A stretch of DNA of 64,000 nucleotides. It comes from Hypericum androsaemum. Its lineage: Eukaryota > Streptophyta > Magnoliopsida > Malpighiales > Hypericaceae. Under the pieces are notes generated by a model, which was given only the letters and a program-made list of their open reading frames with translations, was not told where the DNA came from and ran no database searches. The position numbers and the translations under genes were made by a program. This document shows positions 24,113 through 35,660 of this stretch, one piece after another; the first letter of the stretch is position 1; every line of letters starts with the position of its first letter. The stretch covers positions 6,590,516 to 6,654,515 of the forward strand of contig OZ023190.1 of NCBI GenBank assembly GCA_963995505.1, read 5' to 3'.

Positions 24113-27100
24113 ATGGCATCGTCAAGCACCGTACCAATGCCAGCGGTCCCGGGAACTGTCCACGCTGAAAGGCCGGCCAAGTTCAACGGTATCGAGTTCA
24201 AGAGGTGGCAACATAAGATGACGTTCTATCTGACCACGCTCAACCTAGTTCGGTTCCTGAAAGAGGAAGCACCGAAGATAGCGAAAAATGAGACGGATCA
24301 ACAGAAGATCAACGCTCTCGAAGCGTGGAGTCACAGCGACTTTCTGTGCCAGAACTACGTCCTGAATGGACTAGACGACACGCTCTACAACGTCTACGCG
24401 GTAGCCAAGACCGCTAAGAAGCTGTGGAGTTCACTCGGGAAGAAGTACAAAACAGAGGATGCTGGGACGAAAAAATTCATCGTCGGATGATTCCTCGACT
24501 TCAAGATGGTGGACTCCGAGAAGGTCATCGACCAAGTGCAGGAGTTGTAGCTGATCCTTCACGAGATCCAAGCCAAAGGGATGCAACTCAGCGAGTTCTT
24601 CCAAGTAGCTGCGATGATCGAGAAGCTCCCCCTACTCTGGAAGGACTTCAAGAGCTACCTCAAGCACAAGAGGAAGGACATGGGCCTAGAAGACCTGATA
24701 GTGAGACTTAGGATCGAGGAAGACAACTGAAAGTCTGAAGTCAAGCAAGGTAAGGCCAACTCTGAGAACACCGTGCACCTCGCCGAGGGAAAAGGTGGCA
24801 AGAAGAGGAAGAAGTCTGGGGATAAGCAGGAGAAGCAAGAGCCCAAGAAGAAAAAGAACAAGAAGATCAAGGGCGACTGCTACAACTACGGCAAACCCGG
24901 CCACATGGCTAAGGACTGTCGCCACCCAAAAAAGGACGACCAAGGAAAGGCTAACCTAGCTGAAGACTTGTCTCAAATAGATCTGTCAGCCGTGGTATTT
25001 GAAGCCAACCTGGTGGATAATCTGAGAGAGTGGTTCGTGGACACTGGAGCTACCCGCCACATCTGCTCGGACAAGGAGATGTTCTCGAGCTATATCCCAA
25101 TCACCGGCCGAAAGCTATTCATGGGAAATTCCGCAACGTCCAAGATCGTCGGTCTGGGTAAGGTGGTCCTGAAGCTGACCTCAGGAAAGGAGCTAACCCT
25201 CAAGGATGTGCTGTATGTCCCGGACATCCGCAAGAACTTAGTTTCTGGCTCACTGTTAAGCAAAGCCGGTCTTAAGCTTGTATTTGAGGCTCATAAGTTT
25301 GTACTGACCAAAGCGGGTCAATTCATAGGAAAGGGTTATCTAGAAAAGGGGCTGTTTAAGATGAATGTAATAACTGTACATCGCACCTTTAACGGTGAAA
25401 ATAAAGTTAACGCTTCTTCTTACTTGGCCGAGTGTTCTAATTTATGGCATGGTAGATTAGGACACGTAAATTTAAACTCGCTAAGAAAGTTAGTAAGTTT
25501 AAAATTATTATCGCATCTAGAGTTCAACCCATCTGATAAATGTGAAGTATGTGTAGAGGCTAAAATGACCAAAGCACCTTTCCATTCGGTGGAAAGAAGT
25601 ACTACGCCTTTAGAGTTAATTCATACGGACACTTGCGATATGAAACACGTGTAAACTAAAGGCGGAAAGAAATACTTCATCACGTTTATCGATGACTGCA
25701 CGAGATATTGTTACGTATATCTCCTAAAGGGTAAAGACGAAGCTCTTGATGCCTTTAAGAGATATAAGAATGAGGTTAAAAATTAACTCAACGTAAAAAT
25801 CAAAATAATTCGAAGTGATCGAGGGGAGAATATGTAGCTCCGTTTGATGAACTCTGTCAAGAACATGGCATTATTCATCAGACGACTGCTCCATACTCAC
25901 CTCAATCGAATGGCATAGCTGAACGCAAAAATCGAACTCTTAAAGAGATGATGAACGCTATGTTGATTAGCTCGGGCTTACCCCAGAACATGTGGGGGGA
26001 AGCTGTGCTCTCAGCTAACCACATTCTAAACAAGTTACCACACAAGAAAAGGGATAAAACCCCATATGAACTATGGAAAGGAAGGAAGCCTTCCTACAGT
26101 TACCTTAAAGTGTGGGGGTGCCTAGCAAAGGTCGAAGTACCTAAGCCTAAGTAGGTGAGAATAGGACCTAAGATCATTGATTGCATTTTCATCGGATAGG
26201 CGCAAAATAGTAGTGCTTATCGATTTTTGGTGCATAAATCTGAAAACTCTGAGATAAATGCGGGAATGGTCATAGAATCAAGGAACGCAACGTTCTTTGA
26301 GAATAGCTTTTCTAATAAGGAAAGAAAGGAAGGAAGTCCAAAGAAAAGGGCTCATGAGACTACGCAAGGGTCAAATCAGGAAGATGATGAACCTAGACGC
26401 AGTAAACGGACGAAGGTAACCAAATCCTTTGGTCTGGATTATCTAACCTATGCGTTAGAAGATGAACCCAGGACAATCCAAGAGGCATTGTCCAGTCCAG
26501 ATGCTCCTTTCTGAAAGGAAGCTATCAATAGTGAGATAGAATCTATTATGCAAAATCACACGTGGGAAATCATGGATCTCCCACTGGGCTGCAAACCTTT
26601 GGGATACAGGTAGATCCTAAAAAGAAAGTACAAAGCTGATGGATCAATCGACAAATATAAAGCTCAATTGGTAGCTAAGGGGTTCAAACAGAAGGAGGGA
26701 CATGATTTCTTTGACACGTATTCACCAGTCATAAGAATCACATCAATTAGAGTACTCATAGCTGTTGCAGCACTCTATAACCTCGAGATCCACCAAATGG
26801 ACGTAAAAATAATTTTTCTAAATAGAGAACTGGAAGAGAAGATATACATGGAACAACCTGAAGGGTTTGTAGCTCCCGGTCAAGAGCATAAAGTGTGTCG
26901 CCTAGTCAAGTCACTATACGGGCTAAAACAAGCGCCGAAACAGTGGCACGAGAAATTTGACAGAACAATGCTGTCGAATAGATTTAAGATCAATGAGTGC
27001 GATAAATGTGTTTACATTAAGGGCACACCTGAAGTTTACGTAATTGTATGTCTCTACGTAGATGACTTACTAATTATGGGAAGCAATAAAGAGGTTATTG

Positions 27101-28005
27101 TGAAAACTAAGAACATGTTAAAGAACTACTTTGACATGAAAGATATGGGTCTGGCAGATGTCATACTAGGAATAAAAATCTCTAGAAAAGCTGACAAAAT
27201 TATCTTGACGCAATCCCACTACGTGGAAAGCGTGCTTAAGAAATTTGAAACTTTTGACAAACCTCCGGTTAAGACTCCAGTAGATTTGAATCTACACTTA
27301 GCCAAGAATCGAGGGGACCCAGTATCTCAACTGAAGTATGCGCAAATTATCGGGAGCTTGATGTATTTAACAAACTACACACGTCCCGATTTTGCGTACT
27401 CAGTTAGTAAGCTTAGTAGATTCACAAGTAATCCAGGGAAGGATCACTGGCTAGCTCTGGAAAGGGTTTTACGGTATTTAAAATATACCATAAACCATGG
27501 CATACACTATGCTAAATATCCAGCTGTATTAGAAGAATACAGTGACACAAATTGGATATCAGACACTAAGGACTCCAAATCTACGAGTGGATACGTGTTC
27601 ACCATAGGAAGAGGAGCTGTGTCTTGGAAGTCCTCTAAACAAACATGCATAGCTCGATCCACCATGGAGTCGGAGTTTATAGCACTAGACAAAGCTGGAG
27701 AAGAAGCTGAATGGCTCAGAAACTTTCTAGAGGATATTCCGTGCTGGAGCAAACCGGTGCCTCCCGTATTGATACATTGTGATAGCATGTCTGCAATCGG
27801 GAGAGCACAAAGTACAATGTACAATAGAAAGTCTCGACATATCCGTCGGAGACACAATACCGTTAGACAGTTGATCTCTAGTGGGGTGATCACCATTAAT
27901 TACGTAAAGTCCAAGGACAACTTAGCTGATTCTTTTACGAAAGGAATCAATAGAGATCAAATGTACAACACAGTAAGGGGAATGGGATTAAAATTCACAC
28001 ACTAA
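24113..28005 (+). pseudogene. Copia gag-pol polyprotein, nine stops and one frameshift
   Basis: The frame starts at ATG 24113. Gag carries a zinc knuckle in which the second cysteine is tyrosine ([14 protein letters not shown], near 24881). The protease shows WFVDTGAT. The integrase has its HHCC region at 25445-25560 and acidic residues in HTDTCD, RSDRG and NGIAERKNRTL. The RT shows [10 protein letters not shown] near 27055 and RNase H ends at 28005. Stops lie at 24488, 24548, 24728, 25652, 25784, 26152, 26197, 26512 and 26611. A 1-bp loss in a G run near 25825 shifts the frame. Eight of the nine stops fit C-to-T or G-to-A changes. The RT-RNase H half (26668-28005) is still open. Confidence 0.93.
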
Positions 28006-28537
28006 AGAACGTCCATAGCGGTAACTCAACCATGATGAGTGGAGATCCCATAAACTTGGTTTAATGAGACAACTAAGTTATGGAGGGTTCAGTTAATCAC
28101 CTAGAACCTATGTCATTCTCAGAAGCTGCCTAGGTATTAACCTGCAGAGGTGTGGTAAGGTTAAGCATTACGCTTTTAATGATTCCTATACCTTGATAAA
28201 AGTGGGGTATGGCATGATACTCCTGATAGGAGATCACCTATGTAAGTGTGAAGTGAGGCCGCTTCAAATGGAAAAAATACTTATGAATCCAAGATACGGT
28301 CCATGGCCGAAATGGACACAACGTGAGAACCCAAATATACTATGGTTATTATTGTGTAAATATTATTGTCTTGGTTTACGCCAAAAGCTGACGGTTCAAG
28401 ACATCACGTTCACCGAGCAGCGAGTAAATCCGATAACATATTACTAGAGAAGGTTCAAAGCCACAAGCTACCTGCCTCGATGCAATAATAACACGTCAGA
28501 ACTTTCGATTAAAGTATGCATGCATTGGTCATCATTC

Positions 28538-28548
28538 ATGTGGGGGAT
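28538..28548 (+). other. Polypurine tract of the copia element
   Basis: ATGTGGGGGAT directly before the TGTTGG start of the 3' LTR. Confidence 0.75.
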
Positions 28549-28750
28549 TGTTGGATTTGTGAATGAGCCCAAAGTGGAAAGGCCCAAAGTGGGAGGCCCA
28601 AAAGAGAAATGGAAAGTGCAATCCCACATTGGAAAGTGGCACAAACATTTCCTAGTTTATAAGGAGAAACTCTTTGTTGACTAGGAAATAAGTTGACCAC
28701 CTGGAAGGAAAGCCAACTTGGACCGCGACGAGGATGGTGCGTAGCACTAT

Positions 28751-28783
<33 letters not shown>

Positions 28784-29470
28784 TGCGTGTGCGCATGGCG
28801 CATCAGACACCGGTCGCAATGGGCGCTTTGTGGTGCACTTGGCACTTCGCACGTGCGCATCGTCGCGAGGAGCCTTAAGTATTTTGCTCGAGTCAGGAGA
28901 GAGCTGCGTAGCTACTGAAGTGACGAGGGGAGCTGGAGGAGCCTTAAGTATTTTGCCCGAGTTCGGAGAGAGCTACGTAGCTACCGAAGTGACGAGGGGC
29001 TGCGAGCGCCTTTCAGGATGGCCACCGAAGAGGCACGAAGGGCTGGAACATTCCGAAAATTTCTAGACATACGAAGGGGTGCGACGAGACTAGATAAGGC
29101 TGACTTCCGAAGGGACACGAAGGGCCCTACAGACAGGCAGCAAGGATTATAAATAGGCCTGCCCCCTTGCCATTTAATCCATCCCAGCAGCAAGTGCATC
29201 CATAAGCATTGTTGTCTTCTCCTCTCCCCCCGTTCTTCACTTACAATAGTCCGAAAGTTCTGGGTATATAAGAGTTCGCCCGAAAGTTTCGAGATACGTG
29301 TGCAATATTCTTGGAAATGCCCAAACAGTCGTTGTATCTTGGGGACGATTGCCGTAGCCCATGCCGCACTGAAATATACGGGACAATCTCGTCTTACGGA
29401 GAAAGTGTCCAACACTTGCCTCGACTGCTGTAGATCCTAATCAAGTACACTGAACCCTCCGATCACAACA
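28549..29470 (+). repeat. 3' LTR of the copia element, rearranged
   Basis: Compared with the 5' LTR it has an expanded (GAGCAC)n run near 28755-28782, a tandem duplication of about 65 bp (about 28870-28995, the 'ggagccttaagtattttg' block), and a 96-bp deletion bridged by the 3-base microhomology TAT just at the TATA box (TATAAATAG kept). Confidence 0.9.
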
Positions 29471-29635
29471 TAGTGAAGTCCGTATTTGACATACACCATG
29501 ATACACTAGGACCAGAAGGTTATTTGCCTTTTTTAAAACATTGGAAAAGAGGGTATATATGCTGTCTCGGGAGCCGCACCATTAGGGATGGTAATTAGAC
29601 CATTACTCTGAGGGCTACCCTGATCCAGACTCGAA

Positions 29636-29693
29636 GGGTCTAAGACCCGTTGACTTTGACCGGGTCTAAGACCCGTTGACTTTGACCGGGTCT
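29636..29693. repeat. Two-and-a-bit tandem 26-bp repeat
   Basis: GGGTCTAAGACCCGTTGACT followed by TTGACC occurs twice head-to-tail (29636-29661 and 29662-29687) and then begins a third time. The unit contains the palindrome GGGTCTAAGACCC. It may belong to a degraded mobile element between 29590 and 30150, whose ends (GGGATGGTAATTAG and GACCATTGCC) are only weakly inverted. Confidence 0.6.
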
Positions 29694-30509
29694 AGGCCCG
29701 GATCCTGATATTTTAAAAGGATAAGGGCATGGATATGAATCTATAGGATCCTGCCCTGATCCTACCCGAATTTTTAAAATAATATATATGTATGTTAATT
29801 ACTAAATATAATACCAAATTTTCAATCTCAACCTACTCGACTTCAAATTTTTTTAAAATTTGTTTGTTTGATTTCTGTATATTAAGTTATTTTAATGAAC
29901 GAATCAAATTCATTCACATTTTTTTAATGTCCCCTGTTATTTGAGCACAATCAAATGATAGTTAATTTTCTCAAAAAAATAATTTTAAAATAACTCGGAC
30001 CCGCGGGGTCGTCCTAATCTTATCCGATTTTTTAGGACCCAGATTCTGCCCAAATCTTTACTTTTAAAGAGGATAAGAATAAAAATCTAAATCCTACCTT
30101 AAAAAAGAAATTAAGAATTTGGATCCTATAAATCCTACTCGGATCTTGACCATTGCCGTGCACCATCTTTACATCAAAGTTCCTCCACTCTCCTCTGATG
30201 CTCATCCTCCCACTGAGAAGTCTCTCTACTCTTTCCTCCAAAAAGAGAGAGAGAAGTCTCTCTACTCTCCAATCCTCTCTCCCACAAGATTTTCAAAAGA
30301 GAAAAGAAAAGAGAGAATATTTCTGCAAGAAAAGAGAAAGCAAAGTAGGCAAGATCTTCCTTAGAAACCTCGTAGGCACCCATTTTTCCTTTAGAGACAT
30401 TATAAACCATCACAAACAGACCAAGACCCCCAAGCCCCCAATTACCGACAAAACCCAAACCTTCGATTGAAGTCTAACTTTAAAGAGAAGGGGAAGTAGC
30501 CTAGCCACC

Positions 30510-31215
30510 ATGCCTACATGTGGGCCCACCCTCGCCCTCATTTTCCTTCTGGTTGGAGTGTCCAATGTGATCCACCCCAGTGAAGCCAAAGAAGGCATAG
30601 TAAGTGCTCTCTTTCAAGAATTTCCACTTGTATGTTAATAAAGCATCCATCTTTAAGCTCAACAGGGCAGATCCCATGTGGGTTTTGTGCTTCTCTGTCT
30701 GAAAGTTGCTATTTTTTTTAAAGGTAAATTTTTACACCAACTAATTAGGCCTACCTGAATGCTGGACCCGTCGTGTGAAAGTTGCTATGTTTCTTTTTAT
30801 TATTTTTTAGAAGTAAATTTTTACGCCAATATTAGACTACCCGTCAACTCATTTACGATTGTGCAGTCGGAGCAAGCGCCCTTTGGCTAATGTTTCTTTT
30901 TTATTGTGTGTGTGGTTGCTTTACTTGAAGGTGGCTAATGGGTCAGCAACAGTGGAGAAGATGGTGCCTTTAGTGAAGCCAGGGGAGATGAGGATGAGGA
31001 TGAGGATGAGGATGAGGATGGTGTTCAATGAGAGCAGGAGGAGGAAATTGAACAGCTTCCAGATATGTGCACTTTGTACATGCTGTGGTGGAGCTAGAGG
31101 GGTCTGCTTGCCTTCCCCTTGTTGCTATGCAATCAATTGCAACATCCCAAACAGGCCCTTTGGTTTCTGCTCCTTCACTCCCAAGACCTGTAATTGCTTT
31201 GGATGCCATATCTGA
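30510..31215 (+). CDS. Secreted cysteine-rich peptide (unknown function), 2 exons
   Basis: Exon 1 is 30510-30599, with ATG in a CCACCATGC context. Exon 2 is 30931-31215. The intron is GT..AG and phase 0. The product has about 124 residues. Residues 1-26 form a hydrophobic signal peptide (TLALIFLLVGVSNVI). The middle is basic and includes five Met-Arg repeats. The C-terminal ~54 residues are cysteine-rich with thirteen cysteines (ICALCTCCGG, CLPSPCCYAINC, FCSFTPKTCNCFGC). I recall this CCYAINCNIPNRPFGFC style from an uncharacterised conserved plant family. A secreted signalling or defence-type peptide is possible, but no function is shown by the sequence. It stands alone on the plus strand. 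Confidence 0.8.
30988..31020 (+). repeat. Coding hexanucleotide repeat (ATGAGG)5
   Basis: Five ATGAGG units plus ATG in frame encode Met-Arg repeats between the signal peptide and the cysteine domain. Unit changes would keep the frame. Confidence 0.9.
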
Positions 31216-32505
31216 AACTCCCCCACCTTTTTCTTATCTTTTTCCGCTTAAGTTTTCTCTGATTTAGTTGTTAGTGAATAGGTTGGGGGGAGAAGAATAT
31301 CTGCTCTTGTTGATTATTTTTTGTTCTGTGATAATATTAAGATTTATATGCTCTTGTTTCGACTCCCATTGGGAATTGTGCATATTTTTAAGGGGAGTAG
31401 CAATTTTATATGTGCTATTGGAGGAAACATAGTTTGTTTGTTTGTTTGTTTATTGAAATTAAGAAACTTGGTTATTGTGTTAGACTAATGAGTCTGCTTG
31501 AAGAATATACTATTTGTTAGTGGTCGGCAGCTACTCATGACAGAGATTAAGTTCTTATTTGTATACTTCCGTGCGGTCGTTAGTCGGCTAATTGTTTATT
31601 ATCCATATTAAGTTGGTTCACCACAGGTTGCAAGCCACTGAAGTCATATTAGTCAGGGTATATCTGCATTATGCTAATGTGATTCGGTAACAAGATGCTG
31701 CGTCCGAATGCACGCAGCCTCTCCTTCCCGATTTTCTATTGTTTCACGTTGTCCTAGCAAGCAGCTCGATCGTTGCTTCAAGGCTTCTCCAGAATGCATA
31801 TTGTTTTGCTTCATGGTTTGCTTTGCTTCTCTTTCCAGTTTAAGGTATAGTCCATCAATACATAACCAGAATTTTGTTTCTAGCTGTGTTCTTCACCATC
31901 TATAGCGAGGGCTAGCAGTGGGGAGGTCAAAAACCTGCATATTTCACATCCATATTGTTATGCCAAGTCGCAACAGGTCATGTTTTGATTTGGGTGGTCC
32001 CCTTGTTTTGGTCCTCTGCACCATGTGAGAGGAGTTTTGGATTACATAAATAGGAAATTTAATAGCTGTGACATAAAAGCACTCTTTTGAGCTTCTGATT
32101 GTGGAGGATAGGATATAGTATAGAGGTGACGGATTTAATGCATATAGGTGAAGCCAACTCGAAAGCACAAGGTGGGTGGTAGTTGGCTAGTACGGGCAAT
32201 TAAACCTTGTCACTGCCGGTTAATTAACTTGCTTAAAGTTGTTGGTTGCTATCCCTTTTTTTTTTCTACAGCATAATTATTTTCACCTCCTTAGGCTCAT
32301 ATAACAACTAATGTATCTCATGTAGCGATGAAACAGATTCTGTTAATCAGCATATTATACTGTTCCATTTGCTTGTCGGTGTCCACATCTTACAATTTTT
32401 AGTTTCAATTGTTGCCATTGTTAAACATAGTAACTCCTTATATTAGAACTTGTAGTGATGAGCTTTCAATTGGTGGGGCAACTTTCCCTTGGGTGTATGA
32501 TGCGT
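31216..32505. other. Gene-free stretch after the cysteine-rich peptide gene
   Basis: 3' UTR-like T-rich sequence at first, including a (TTTG)n run near 31434-31451. No further gene is recognised. Confidence 0.45.
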
Positions 32506-33606
32506 AAATAGAGGGTAACCATGTCGGAAAGAATGATGTCCCATTATCTACTATTTACGCAGCTTGGCTACCATCAAGTCATGTAAATGTATTTTCTAAA
32601 AATAAAAAAATTCATGTAAATGTAATTGTGTCCAACTCTTCAAAAAAATTTGTGGCTACTTGTGTTTTCAACTTGAAGTAAAATTAATCGATCTAATAAA
32701 TATTTTGGTTAAAAATACTTGAGTACCCTATATTTTAGGAAATAGATACTTTGTCCCGTGTTTGAAAAATACCCAAAAATTTGTGTTTATCTCCGGCCAG
32801 ATGTGTTTTGATTTCCGGTGACCGAAGCTAATGTGGCATGATGACATGGACAATCTATATCAAAATTGATTTAAAAAATCACGTACAACTTTTTTTCTCC
32901 CCTAAGCAGATAATCGTTTATCGTTCTTATTGTTTTATTTTTCTTTTCTTTCTCCCATCTTCCCATCTTCTCCAATCATACGAACATTTTCAACTCCCCA
33001 ACTTCCTTCCCCCAAACTCCAAGCACCAGGCAAACCCAGAACAACTTTTCTCTACCCACTGAAACTATTTGAGACCAAGCTCATTCCCCTCACACTCGTT
33101 TGTTATTCACGGCAAGGTATGGAACTTTATGTCCTAAAATTGTGTTTAGTTACACTTTCAGGTGGAGAGAGAGATGATACTCGGTGGGTTAGTTGGTCGG
33201 GTTCAGGCTTCGAAAATTAACGGGGTTGATGTCGCATGGTGCTTAAGGTTTGGGGGAAGGATGTAGAGGATTAGAAATCGTTCCTAGGGTTAGAGAAGAT
33301 GAAATTATTGTTTGTTTTGGAAAGAAAAAAAGATATACATGATTTTTAAATCAATTTTGACAAAAAACTGTCCACGTCATCATGCCACGTCAGCTTCGGT
33401 CACTGGAAACCCGAAACACATCTGGCCGGAGATAAATACAAGTACTTTTTTAGATATTTTTCAAACACGGGGGCAAAGTATTTATTTCTTAAAATACAGA
33501 ATACTTAAGTATCTTTAACCCTAAATATTTAGATGTCACGTAATCTTTTGATCAATAAATATACGCGCTATTTCACTTATAGCTTGAAGCCCCTAAGTTG
33601 GCTATC
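32506..33606. repeat. Local duplication copy 1, interrupted by a transposon
   Basis: 32506-32705 plus 33531-33606 align in order with 34049-34292 ('gtcggaaagaatgatgt', 'ctatttacgcag', 'gatcaataaat', 'tatagcttgaagcccctaag'). The 816-bp element lies exactly at the junction. Confidence 0.8.
32706..33521. mobile_element. Mutator-like MITE with long TIRs and 9-bp TSD
   Basis: The terminal inverted repeats are about 170 bp: the left arm runs 32706-32885 and the right arm about 33339-33521. Both contain TTTGTCCC/GGGGCAAAG, the 'tctggccggaga' block and TGCCACGTCAGCTTCGGTCA-type sequence in opposite orientation. The perfect 9-bp duplication TAAATATTT is at 32697-32705 and 33522-33530. The central ~450 bp are pyrimidine-rich and might be captured host DNA, but no exon could be assigned. 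No transposase is present. Confidence 0.85.
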
Positions 33607-34048
33607 TAAATATGAAGGGTTGGAAACAAAATATTGAGGAAAGATGATGGAGAGTTTGTTTTTTTACAATTAACGGATCACATATATATTAATCACGACG
33701 GACAATATGATGAAGAGTATTCCAATAGAGCAATTTATTGCCGATATTCAACCACATTGGAAATGTGCGTTGGAGTCCGGGCAAACAACTATTTTTTCTA
33801 AGAAAATTACCGTGTTATTTTAAAAGCTCCAGTCAAAAGGAAAAGACATAGGGTTTAGTGAATGTCATTGACCTCATGTTGGTGGAAACGAGTACTTCGA
33901 GTTTGGAATCTTTTAGTATTTTGTACGAGCATATTATGTACTAATAATATAGATAATAGCACTTCCCCAAATAAAAAAATGTAGATAAGAGCACATTATG
34001 CATTAATTTCGAGTGTCGTTTGAAATCTTTGTATTTATTTTCATATGT

Positions 34049-34292
34049 AAATAGAGGGTCAGTATGTCGGAAAGAATGATGTTCCCTTATGTACTATTTA
34101 CGCAGTTTCGCTACCATCGAGTCAGGTATGTGTAATTGTGTTAAGCTCTTGAAAACGTTTGTGGCTACTTGTGATCTCATTCAACTCATATCAAAATTAG
34201 TTAATCCAATAAATATTTTTATGTCACTTAATTTTTTGATCAATAAATGTACGCCATGTTTCTCTTATAGCTTGAAGCCCCTAAGTTGGCTA
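34049..34292. repeat. Local duplication copy 2 (empty site)
   Basis: This copy reads CAATAAATATTTTTATGTCAC where copy 1 carries the 816-bp element, so it preserves the pre-insertion site with a single AAATATTT-type target. Confidence 0.8.
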
Positions 34293-34546
34293 CGAAAAAT
34301 AAAAGAAACGAACTCATGAACCGTAAGACATTTTTGTTCCAGCCTCAAATGTTGAGCTACCAAGGTCTTGAGGTTTGAATAATATAACAGCATCCGAATG
34401 TTTCAGCAAAAAAAAAAAATCAAACTCGGTTAGTACATTCCATACGACAGAAGGAAATACCAAATTATTTGTCCACACATATACAAGTAATAATTAGAAC
34501 ATATCATTACAATCCCGATCCAAAACGATGAAAAGGTCTTGGATTA

Positions 34547-34759
34547 CTACATCTCATCGTAATGCCAACAGCAATTGTAATCACCAACTCGAATGAACCC
34601 GAATAGGGATATGCAGCAAATGTCCTTGTACCTCGGTCCGAAATCGCTCCAGCTAAATGCATCTCCCTTGGAAGCCATTGCAGCCATTACTACAAGGACC
34701 ATCACCAACTTTAGCATCATCAGCCTCATGTTTGATGCCATCTCCTCTTCTGGGTTCAA
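34547..34759 (-). CDS. Small putative secreted peptide, four cysteines
   Basis: The 70-codon frame has a strongly hydrophobic N-terminal segment (LKLVMVLVVMAAMASKGDA) ending in a plausible signal-peptidase site. A short mature part of about 30 residues follows with two CC pairs (DICCISLF, YNCCWHYDEM). An internal ATG at 34741 or 34729 would also keep the signal. I do not recognise the family. AT-rich sequence upstream on the minus strand could hold a promoter, but nothing decisive is seen. A chance frame is possible; the signal plus paired cysteines argue for a real peptide. Confidence 0.4.
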   Translation of the reverse strand: MNPEEEMASNMRLMMLKLVMVLVVMAAMASKGDAFSWSDFGPRYKDICCISLFGFIRVGDYNCCWHYDEM

Positions 34760-35234
34760 GCTGTAATATTGGGATGACCAAATAAATATACAGAGTTCAG
34801 AGGGTAGAAACTAGGAATGGCTTGGCCTCGTTTTGAGGGTTTGTTTCTGGGTTAATTCTATAGGGTGGGATCATATAATTAGCAACTTTCTTTAGTTGGA
34901 TTTAGTTTGTTAGTTTTTGTTTCTTCCTGTTCCTTTATGTGGATGAGAGATTTTGGTGTTGGATCAAACCAATGATAGAATGTAAACAGCTGTTTCTTTC
35001 CATGTAACTATATGTAATGGCTATCTGTAACATAAGCATTTACTAATTTGAGGAACCTCGCAGGGAAAAAGAGAAAACTGTTGAGGAGAAAAAAGAGAGA
35101 GAAGGAAATTGGCTATTGAGGAGAGAAGGAATATTCAATATTTTTTTTGATAAGTAAGGAATATTCAATATTGGTTGGAGTTTCATGAGTGGAATAAGAT
35201 AGCAAGATTGTTGGTAAAAAATTGTGCCAAGTAT

Positions 35235-35660
35235 AACCTCTCTAAGTGATTTTTTTTTTAATTTAATAGCCCTCTGTCGTAATAACTTATATATTTTTAA
35301 AAAAATTTAGTGTTAAAAGTCGGTCACAACTTTCATATAAAGTGATATTTTCATATAAATAAATATATTTTTGCATACTTTAAAATTTTAAAAAATATTT
35401 TAAAATAATAGTTTGTACTAAATTTGATTGTTTGATAATTTTCACATCATATTTCATCTTCTAAATCGTCTCCAAACTGTCCATGTAATTGGTATCTTTT
35501 TGTAAAGAAAATTCTAATCGAGTGTTGTATTTGAATAAGATTTTGGAGACTCAATTTAATTTATTTCAAGCCAAAAAATGTAAACTATCTTATGTGATAA
35601 TCTTTTTAAAGTGATATTTTTCTTCGTTCTAAAGAATATCATTTTAGAATGTTTGTATTA
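35235..35660. mobile_element. AT-rich relic related to 14298-14876
   Basis: It contains AAAAAATGTAAACTATCTTA and 'aaagtgatatttttctt', inverted relative to the copy near 14330-14385. Old, with uncertain boundaries. Confidence 0.4.

Larger units (their letters stand above)
23162..29470 (+). mobile_element. Complete Ty1/copia retrotransposon with TAGTG target duplication
   Basis: LTRs of 923 and 922 bp enclose a copia-order internal region (Gag, protease, integrase, RT, RNase H). The perfect 5-bp duplication TAGTG flanks it (23157-23161 and 29471-29475). Over the last ~235 LTR bases I count 19 differences, 18 of them transitions, so it is considerably older than the Ty3 element. I see no TGGTATCAGAGC site after the left LTR; the bases there are ATCGTAAGATGAGATCG. 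The TNT1-94/Tork-like protein style suggests the Tork group; this is an inference. Confidence 0.95.

Noticed and set aside
28536..28852. Arg-Ala and Cys-Ser repeat proteins on the minus strand
   Set aside because: They are translations of the (GAGCAC)n run in the 3' LTR.
29590..30150. A complete TIR transposon
   Set aside because: The ends are only weakly inverted and no TSD was found, so only the internal tandem repeat is reported.
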